DNA from: CAYGLV01 sp964351025
GTDB lineage: Bacteria > Actinomycetota > Thermoleophilia > Gaiellales > Gaiellaceae
Length of the DNA stretch: 23,370 nt
Direction: 5' to 3'
NCBI GenBank assembly: GCA_964351025.1
Contig: CAYGLV010000040.1
Location: forward strand, 1-23,370
How positions within the stretch are numbered: the stretch's first letter is position 1; every line of letters starts with the position of its first letter. A model generated the notes under the pieces. It worked only from the letters and a program-made list of their open reading frames with translations, did no database searches and was not told the origin of the DNA. A program made the position numbers and the translations under genes. This document shows positions 1 to 5,184 of this stretch, piece after piece.

Positions 1-2
1 TC

Positions 3-2231
3 GGTATCGCGGTCGGCATTGCGATCGCCGCGGTGGTTAAGCAGGCCACCTTGGAAATTGAGATCAACCAGGCGATCGACCGCGGCTGGCTCGAGCGCGG
101 GCAGGACCGCTACGCGATCAAGCCGATCCAGAAGCGGGCATGGGTGCCGGCCGAGCTGGAAGTCGCGGCGAACGAGGCGTCGGCCGCGGCGCGCGGGGCG
201 GCCCGGGCACGCGATGAGCTCGTCGCGCGGGCACTCGGGGCACGCGACCGGCTCGTCGCCCTCGAGCGCTCGCTCGCAGAGCGCGAAGGCATCCCGCCCG
301 CCGCCCGCGCGCTCGCCGAGGACGGGGAGCGGCTGGCCCTCTCGCTGCTCGAGGTCGAGCCAGGCGCCGAGCGGGCCGTGGCTGCCGCGCTCGGCTCGCG
401 CGCCTCCGCTGTGCTCGCCGACGACGCCAGCGACGGCCTGTCGCTGCTGCGGCGTGCACGGGATGCGGGCCTCGGCAGCCTGACCGTGCTCGCGGGCCGC
501 GATCCGGCCGAGCTCGTAGCGGCGATGCCGGTCGTTCCGCTCGCCGAGCTGCTGGCGTCGGAGATCCCTTCCGTGACGGAGGAGGGCTTCGGCTACGACC
601 CGCAACGCGGCGAGCTGTGGTTCGCCGGCGAGACGGCCGAGGCCGTGCTGCTCGAGCTCGATGCGAGGCGGCGGGCGCTCGCGGCCGAGGCGCACGAGCT
701 GGAGGCGCAGGCCAAGGCCGCCCAGGGTGCGGCCGAGGCGGCCGCTGAGAGCGCCACGGTCGCGGAGGCTGTGTACGCCGAGGTTGCGCACCTCCGGGAC
801 GCGCGCGCGGCCGATCCGGCGTTGCTCGCCCGTCTTGCCGGCTGCGCCGAGCGGCTCGACGAGGCGCTCTCCTTCGCGGCGGCGGCAGCTGCGCGCCTGG
901 AGGCGCCGCTGCGCGAGCGCGCCGAGTCGGGGTCGGAGCGCACGGCCCTGCTCGGAGCCGAGCTGCGCCGGCTGGGGAGCGAGGAGGCGGATGCCACGCG
1001 CGAGCTCACGGAGGCGCGTGCGCGGGCCTCCCGGGCCGATGTGCTTCGCGCCCGGCTCGGCGGCGGGACGGGCGAAGCCGTCGCGGCCGATCCCGGCGCG
1101 GACCGCGAGACGGTCGAGCGCGAGGCGCAAGACCTGCTCGCGGAGGCGGAACGTGCCGCGGCGGTGGCGGAAGAGACGTCGGAGCGGGCACGTGCAGCCG
1201 GTGCCGCGCTCGTCGAGCGCGCGCCCCACCGTGCGCGGCTCGACGCCGATCTGCTGCGCCGGCTCCAGTCCGGGGCCGAGCGGCTCGGCGAGGCGCTCGA
1301 GGGGGCCGCAGGGGTGTGTGCGCGGCTGGAGGCGCCGCTGCGGGCGCGCGTGGACGCCGGTGCGAGCCGGGCGGGCGACCTCGGGGGCGAGCTGCGCCGG
1401 CTCGGCGCAGCGGAGGTCGGGCTGCGACAGGCGGTCGAGGAGGCCGCCCAGCGGACGACCGAGATCGAGGTCGAGCTGACGCGGATCGAGGCCGAGGCGG
1501 CCGAGGCCGAGCGCCGCCTTACCGACGCCGGCGCCGAGCCCGCCGAGGGCGGCGACCGTGAGGAGCTCGCCGCGCGCGTGGAGCGGCTCGAGCGGCGGCG
1601 GATCGAGCTCGGCCAGGTGAACCCGCTCGCAAAGGAGGAGTACGAGCACGAGAAAGTGCGGCTGGAGGCGCTCGCGACCCAGCGGCGGGACGTCGAGGCA
1701 AGCCTCGCCGAGCTCGAGAAGCTGCGTGCCGAGCTCGCCGAGACGGTCGAGCGCCGGTTCGCCGAGACGTACGCGGCCGTCGAAGCGCACTTCGAGGAGG
1801 TGGCAGCGACGCTCTTCCCGGGCGGCGAGGGCCGGCTGCGGCTGGTCGAGGCCGAAGAGGAGGGGGACGAGGCCGGCGTCGAGGTCGAGCTCCGGCCGGC
1901 CGGCAAGAAGATCACCCGGCTCTCGCTCCTCTCAGGCGGCGAGAAGGCGCTCGGTGCGATCGCCTTCCTGTTCGCGCTCTTCCTCGCCCGGCCGTGCCCG
2001 TTCTACCTGCTCGACGAGGTCGAGGCCGCGCTCGACGACGCGAACATCGCCCGCTTCGTCGAGCTGCTGCGGCGGTACGCCGACCGTGCACAGTTCATCG
2101 TCATCACCCACCAGAAGAGGACGATGGAGGCCGCCGATACGCTCTACGGCGTGACGATGGGCGCCGACGGGATCTCGCAGGTCGTCTCGCGGCGTTTGCC
2201 CCGCGAGCACGTTCTCGCCTCGACGGCGTGA
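3..2231 (+). CDS. smc: Chromosome segregation ATPase SMC (3' part, starts before the window)
   Basis: Structural maintenance of chromosomes protein, the ATPase core of condensin; it compacts and segregates the chromosome with ScpA/ScpB. The reading frame is open from base 3, so the N-terminal head with Walker A lies outside. What is visible, counting from the GTG at 33: the hinge at about residues 100-205, a long Ala/Glu/Arg-rich coiled coil at about 210-580, and the C-terminal head with an ABC signature (LSLLSGGEKAL, bases about 1920-1952), a Walker B (FYLLDEVEAALDD) and a D-loop. The second half of the hinge lacks the usual run of conserved glycines. The coiled coil contains an internal duplication, and the first 50 or so residues do not look like SMC (see findings). 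The stop overlaps the ftsY start (GTGA), which implies one transcript and translational coupling. The identity of the C-terminal half is secure. Confidence 0.93.
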   Translation, partial: GIAVGIAIAAVVKQATLEIEINQAIDRGWLERGQDRYAIKPIQKRAWVPAELEVAANEASAAARGAARARDELVARALGARDRLVALERSLAEREGIPPAARALAEDGERLALSLLEVEPGAERAVAAALGSRASAVLADDASDGLSLLRRARDAGLGSLTVLAGRDPAELVAAMPVVPLAELLASEIPSVTEEGFGYDPQRGELWFAGETAEAVLLELDARRRALAAEAHELEAQAKAAQGAAEAAAESATVAEAVYAEVAHLRDARAADPALLARLAGCAERLDEALSFAAAAAARLEAPLRERAESGSERTALLGAELRRLGSEEADATRELTEARARASRADVLRARLGGGTGEAVAADPGADRETVEREAQDLLAEAERAAAVAEETSERARAAGAALVERAPHRARLDADLLRRLQSGAERLGEALEGAAGVCARLEAPLRARVDAGASRAGDLGGELRRLGAAEVGLRQAVEEAAQRTTEIEVELTRIEAEAAEAERRLTDAGAEPAEGGDREELAARVERLERRRIELGQVNPLAKEEYEHEKVRLEALATQRRDVEASLAELEKLRAELAETVERRFAETYAAVEAHFEEVAATLFPGGEGRLRLVEAEEEGDEAGVEVELRPAGKKITRLSLLSGGEKALGAIAFLFALFLARPCPFYLLDEVEAALDDANIARFVELLRRYADRAQFIVITHQKRTMEAADTLYGVTMGADGISQVVSRRLPREHVLASTA

Positions 2232-3178
2232 CTCGGACCTGGGCGGAGCTCTTCGGGGATGCCGAGGGCGCGCCGGAGGAGGACGAGGAGGCGGCCGGGC
2301 TCTTCAGCCGCCTGCGCGACTCGCTCGGCAAGAGCCGGCGCGCGCTCACCGCCCAGCTCGCCGCCGCCGCGTTCGACCCGACCGACGACGCGGCCTGGGA
2401 GCGGCTCGAGGAGGCCCTGATCGCGGGCGACGTGGGTGTGTGCGCGACAGCGGAGCTCGTGCGCCGCCTGGAGGCCCGTGGCGAGCTCGGCGATCTCACC
2501 GAGGCCCTGGTCGAGGAGCTCGCGGACATGCTCGGCGAGCCGCCGTCGCTCGATCTCTCCGCCAGTCCCACCGTGATCCTCGTCGTCGGCGTCAACGGCA
2601 CCGGCAAGACGACGACGATCGGCAAGCTCGCGCTCAGGCTGCGGGAACATGGCCGCTCGGTGCTCGTCGGAGCCGCGGACACCTTTCGCGCGGCCGCCGA
2701 GGAGCAGCTCGAGATCTGGGCGCAGCGCTCGGGGGCGGACTTCGTCGGCGCGGCGCGCGGCGCCGATCCGGCCTCGGTGGCCTTCGATGCGGTCGAGGCT
2801 GCCCGAGCCCGCGGGACGGATGTCGCGATCGTGGACACCGCGGGCCGCCTGCACACGCAGTCGAACCTGATGGAGGAGCTCGCAAAGGTGCGCCGCGTGA
2901 TCGCGGCCAGGCTCGAGGGCGCCCCGCACGAGACGCTGCTCGTGGTGGATGCGACGACCGGCCAGAACGGGCTCCAGCAGGCGCGCCTCTTCGGCGAAGC
3001 AGCGGGCGTCACCGGGGTTGCGCTGACGAAGCTCGACGGCTCGGCCAAGGGCGGGATCGCGGTCGCGATCGCCTGGGAGCTCGGTCTGCCGGTGAAGCTT
3101 GTCGGCGTCGGCGAAGGGGTGGACGACCTGCGGCCCTTCGACGCGCACGACTTCGCGCGCGCGCTCGTCTCCGGCTAG
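2228..3178 (+). CDS. ftsY: Signal recognition particle receptor FtsY
   Basis: SRP receptor GTPase that docks Ffh-ribosome complexes at the inner face of the membrane. The 316-residue product starts at the GTG overlapping the smc stop. It has a short acidic start, an N domain helical bundle (about 20-105) and a G domain with G1 GVNGTGKTTT at about 121-130, DTFRAAA after it, G3 DTAGR at about 203 and G4 TKLDGSAKGG at about 267. It lacks the long acidic A domain of E. coli FtsY, as is usual in Gram-positive lineages. GVN at G1, as opposed to the GLQ of Ffh, supports FtsY rather than a second Ffh. A longer in-frame reading is open back to 1994 inside smc but has no FtsY-like sequence. The gene ends 7 bp before the convergent thiE stop. 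Confidence 0.95.
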   Translation: MTRTWAELFGDAEGAPEEDEEAAGLFSRLRDSLGKSRRALTAQLAAAAFDPTDDAAWERLEEALIAGDVGVCATAELVRRLEARGELGDLTEALVEELADMLGEPPSLDLSASPTVILVVGVNGTGKTTTIGKLALRLREHGRSVLVGAADTFRAAAEEQLEIWAQRSGADFVGAARGADPASVAFDAVEAARARGTDVAIVDTAGRLHTQSNLMEELAKVRRVIAARLEGAPHETLLVVDATTGQNGLQQARLFGEAAGVTGVALTKLDGSAKGGIAVAIAWELGLPVKLVGVGEGVDDLRPFDAHDFARALVSG

Positions 3179-3185
3179 ACGACGG

Positions 3186-3827
3186 TTACGCCGGGAGGAG
3201 GGCGCGCAGCGCGCGCGCGGCGGCCTCAGGATCCTCGGCGTCGCGGATCGCACGCAGGATGCAGAGTCTCGTCGCGCCGGCTTCGATGACCGCGGGCGCC
3301 CGTTCGAGGTCGATGCCGCCGATCGCAAACCACGGTACGCGCGCACCCGCGGCCGCATACCGGGCGTAGTCCAGCCCGGCCGCAGGGCGGCCCTCCTTCG
3401 TCGGCGTCGCCCACACCGGTCCAACCCCGATGTAGTCGGCGCCTTCGGCTGCGTCCAGCTCCGCGGGCGCGTGCGTCGACAGGCCGACGAGCAGCTCGGG
3501 GCCGACAATGGCGCGCGCGGCGGCGACCGGCATGTCGTCCTGGCCGACATGAACGCCGTCCGCGCCCGTCCGAACGGCGAGGTCGGGGCGGTCGTTGAGG
3601 ACGAAGAGGGCGCCGTGCTCGTTGCAGAGCCGCCGGAATACCTCGGCCGCAGCGAGGATCTCAGCATCGCCGGCATCCTTGTCCCGCAGCTGGATGACCT
3701 CCACGCCGCCGCGCAGGGCGGCGGCAAGGAGCGGCCCAGGGTCGCGGCCGCGCGGCCGCGCCTCGAGACAGAGATAGAGGCGGGCCCGCGCCAGCCGGTC
3801 GCGTCGCTCGATGCCGGTTGCGGCCAC
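3186..3827 (-). CDS. thiE: Thiamine-phosphate synthase ThiE
   Basis: Couples HMP-pyrophosphate with the carboxythiazole phosphate to make thiamine monophosphate in the cytoplasm. The 213-residue TIM-barrel protein shows the family motifs in order: IQLRDKDA (about 45-52), VLNDRPDLAVRTGADGVHVG (about 75-95), GLSTHAPAEL, the phosphate-binding GPVWATPTK segment and FAIGGID near the C terminus. The start is a GTG (complement of 3825-3827) placed 6 nt after a TACGCT -10-like box, with no Shine-Dalgarno sequence, so the message is probably leaderless. It is transcribed divergently from the riboswitch-thiS-thiG unit, so it should not be under that riboswitch although it belongs to the same pathway. 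Its 3' end is convergent with ftsY. Confidence 0.93.
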   Translation of the reverse strand: MAATGIERRDRLARARLYLCLEARPRGRDPGPLLAAALRGGVEVIQLRDKDAGDAEILAAAEVFRRLCNEHGALFVLNDRPDLAVRTGADGVHVGQDDMPVAAARAIVGPELLVGLSTHAPAELDAAEGADYIGVGPVWATPTKEGRPAAGLDYARYAAAGARVPWFAIGGIDLERAPAVIEAGATRLCILRAIRDAEDPEAAARALRALLPA

Positions 3828-3832
3828 GGGCC

Positions 3833-3839
3833 TAGCGTA
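3833..3839. promoter_or_regulatory. Shared, nearly palindromic -10 box for thiE and the thi riboswitch
   Basis: TAGCGTA on the plus strand reads TACGCTA on the minus strand. Minus: TACGCT (3834-3839), then 6 nt, then the thiE GTG. Plus: TAGCGT (3833-3838), which would start RNA near 3845, just upstream of the riboswitch. TAGCGT also precedes comM by 6 nt. No clear -35 box was seen on either side. Alternative plus-strand box: TAGGAT at 3846-3851, less likely because it would start RNA inside the riboswitch P1 stem. Confidence 0.5.
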
Positions 3840-3850
3840 GCTCGCTAGGA

Positions 3851-3948
3851 TTCCTTTGGAACGGGAGTCCCGACCAACGGGGCTGAGAGGGCGGCTGACG
3901 CGCCGCCGACCGTCACGACCTGATCCGGGTAATGCCGGCGCAGGGAGG
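3851..3948 (+). promoter_or_regulatory. TPP riboswitch (THI element)
   Basis: The diagnostic THI-box segments are present: GGGGCTGAGAGG (3879-3890), then a GC-rich variable stem (GGCGGC..GCCGCC), then ACCTGATCCGGGTAATGCC (3918-3936) and GCGCAGGGA (3938-3946). A P1 closing helix can be drawn between TTCCT (3851-3855) and AGGGA (3942-3946). The 3' strand of P1 overlaps the Shine-Dalgarno GGAGG (3944-3948) of thiS. That arrangement predicts that bound thiamine pyrophosphate hides the ribosome site of thiS-thiG, i.e. translational control. No terminator with a U-run lies between the aptamer and thiS. Confidence 0.93.
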
Positions 3949-3958
3949 TGCGCAGGAC

Positions 3959-4165
3959 ATGATGATCGTGCTCAACGGCGAGCCGCGCGAGGCCCTCACG
4001 GGCATGACGCTGGCCGCGCTGATCGCCGCGGAAGGCATCGAGCCGGAGCGGCGCGGGATCGCCGTCGCGCTGGACGGCGAGGTCGTGCCGCGGAGCGCGT
4101 GGGAGACAGCGCTCCTCGCCGAAGGGGCACGGATCGAGGTACTTCAAGCGGTGGCGGGCGGATGA
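3959..4165 (+). CDS. thiS: Sulfur carrier protein ThiS
   Basis: Ubiquitin-like carrier whose C-terminal glycine is thiocarboxylated and donates sulfur to the thiazole made by ThiG. The 68-residue product ends in AVAGG, the obligatory Gly-Gly tail, and starts with a beta strand MMIVLNGE typical of the family. I chose the ATG at 3959 (the next codon is also ATG) because GGAGG lies 10 nt upstream. The in-frame ATG at 3932 lies in the conserved TAATGCC of the riboswitch and is not a start. The stop overlaps the thiG ATG (ATGA), so the carrier and its synthase are translationally coupled. Confidence 0.92.
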   Translation: MMIVLNGEPREALTGMTLAALIAAEGIEPERRGIAVALDGEVVPRSAWETALLAEGARIEVLQAVAGG

Positions 4166-4929
4166 GCACCCCGTTCGAGCTCGCCGGCAGGGCGTGGCGC
4201 TCACGCCTGATCCTCGGCACGGGTGGCTTCGGCTCGCTCGACGCGATGGAGCGCGCGCTCGTCGCCTCGGGCACGGAAGTCGTCACGGTCGCTCTGCGCC
4301 GCATCAAGCCGGGTGCCGACTCGCCGCTCGAGCTGATCGAGCGGCTCGGGCTGACGGTGCTCCCGAACACCGCGGGCTGCTACACGGCGCACGACGCCGT
4401 GCAGACGGCCCGGCTCGCGCGCGAGGCGCTCGCGACCGACTGGATCAAGCTGGAGGTGATCGGCGACGAGCGCACGCTGCTCCCCGACCCGGTCGGGCTG
4501 CTCGAAGCGACCGAGACGCTCGTGGGCGAAGGCTTCACCGTCCTGCCGTACACGAGCGACGACCCGATCCTCGCCCGGCGGCTGGAGGCTCTCGGCTGCG
4601 CCGCGGTGATGCCGCTGGGCGCGCCGATCGGCTCTGGCGGCGGCATCCGCAACCCGGCCAACATCGCACTGATCGTCGAGGGGGTGGGGGTGCCCGTGAT
4701 CCTCGACGCTGGGATCGGCACCGCCTCCGACGCCGCGCTCGCCATGGAGCTCGGCTGCGCCGGTGTCCTGCTCGCAAGCGCTGTCTCCCGTGCCGAGGAC
4801 CCGGAGGCGATGGCCCACGCGATGCGGCTTGCCGTGGAGGCCGGTTACCTCGCGCATGCGGCAGGCCGGATTCCGCGCAAGCTGCACGCCAAGGCCTCGA
4901 CTCCGTTCGAGGGAGCCCCAAGCCTGTGA
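4162..4929 (+). CDS. thiG: Thiazole synthase ThiG
   Basis: Forms the thiazole phosphate of thiamine from deoxyxylulose 5-phosphate, dehydroglycine and the ThiS thiocarboxylate. The 255-residue TIM barrel is full length. It has LILGTGGFGS near the N terminus, the Schiff-base lysine in WIKLEVIGD (Lys96, the same number as in the well-studied Bacillus enzyme), LPYTSDDP, the phosphate-binding MPLGAPIGSGGGIRN segment and a C-terminal GVLLASAVSRAEDP. The start ATG overlaps the thiS stop. No thiO, thiF or thiC is in the window, so the source of dehydroglycine and the ThiS-activating enzyme must lie elsewhere. The gene is convergent with the small gene that follows, with a 19-bp gap and no evident terminator. 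Confidence 0.95.
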   Translation: MSTPFELAGRAWRSRLILGTGGFGSLDAMERALVASGTEVVTVALRRIKPGADSPLELIERLGLTVLPNTAGCYTAHDAVQTARLAREALATDWIKLEVIGDERTLLPDPVGLLEATETLVGEGFTVLPYTSDDPILARRLEALGCAAVMPLGAPIGSGGGIRNPANIALIVEGVGVPVILDAGIGTASDAALAMELGCAGVLLASAVSRAEDPEAMAHAMRLAVEAGYLAHAAGRIPRKLHAKASTPFEGAPSL

Positions 4930-4948
4930 ATCCGTAACTGCCCGCCGC

Positions 4949-5146
4949 CTACCTCGGGACGATCACCGTGCGGTATTCGGTCACCTGCGGATTCGAGATC
5001 ACCACCTGCTGGCGAACGATGTCGAACAGCGTACCCGCGGCGAACTGCTCGATCGCCTGCCTCGCCGCGTCTTCCAGCGCAGCGTCCATGCTGGTACCGG
5101 ACGTCCCGGTGAACGCGGGAATATGACCGTACTCGGACCTGTCCAT
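4949..5146 (-). CDS. Small protein resembling dodecin (65 aa)
   Basis: Not recognised by name. The ATG at 5144-5146 is preceded by a strong GGAGGAG about 3 nt upstream, so the gene is very likely real. The pattern is strand, helix, two strands: HIPAFTGTSGTSMDAALEDA, then FDIVRQQVVIS, then VTEYRTVIVPR. It aligns by eye with the dodecin at 16783 of this window: shared I..x.GxSG.S.DA....A...A in the first half, D-(I/V)-V and TE(Y/W)R in the second. Tyr58 stands where that dodecin has Trp53. Dodecins are small flavin-storing shells built from this fold. It lies 38 bp downstream of the cyclase/ATPase gene on the same strand, so the two may be co-transcribed. Fold assignment is an inference from a manual alignment; function is unknown. 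Confidence 0.7.
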   Translation of the reverse strand: MDRSEYGHIPAFTGTSGTSMDAALEDAARQAIEQFAAGTLFDIVRQQVVISNPQVTEYRTVIVPR

Positions 5147-5184
5147 CTCTCCTCCTCGCTCGTGTCGCGGCGACGATACTCCCC

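Noticed and set aside
3932..3958. ATG at 3932 as the thiS start.
   Set aside because: It belongs to the conserved TAATGCC of the TPP riboswitch and has no ribosome site; ThiS proteins begin at the MMIVLNGE segment.
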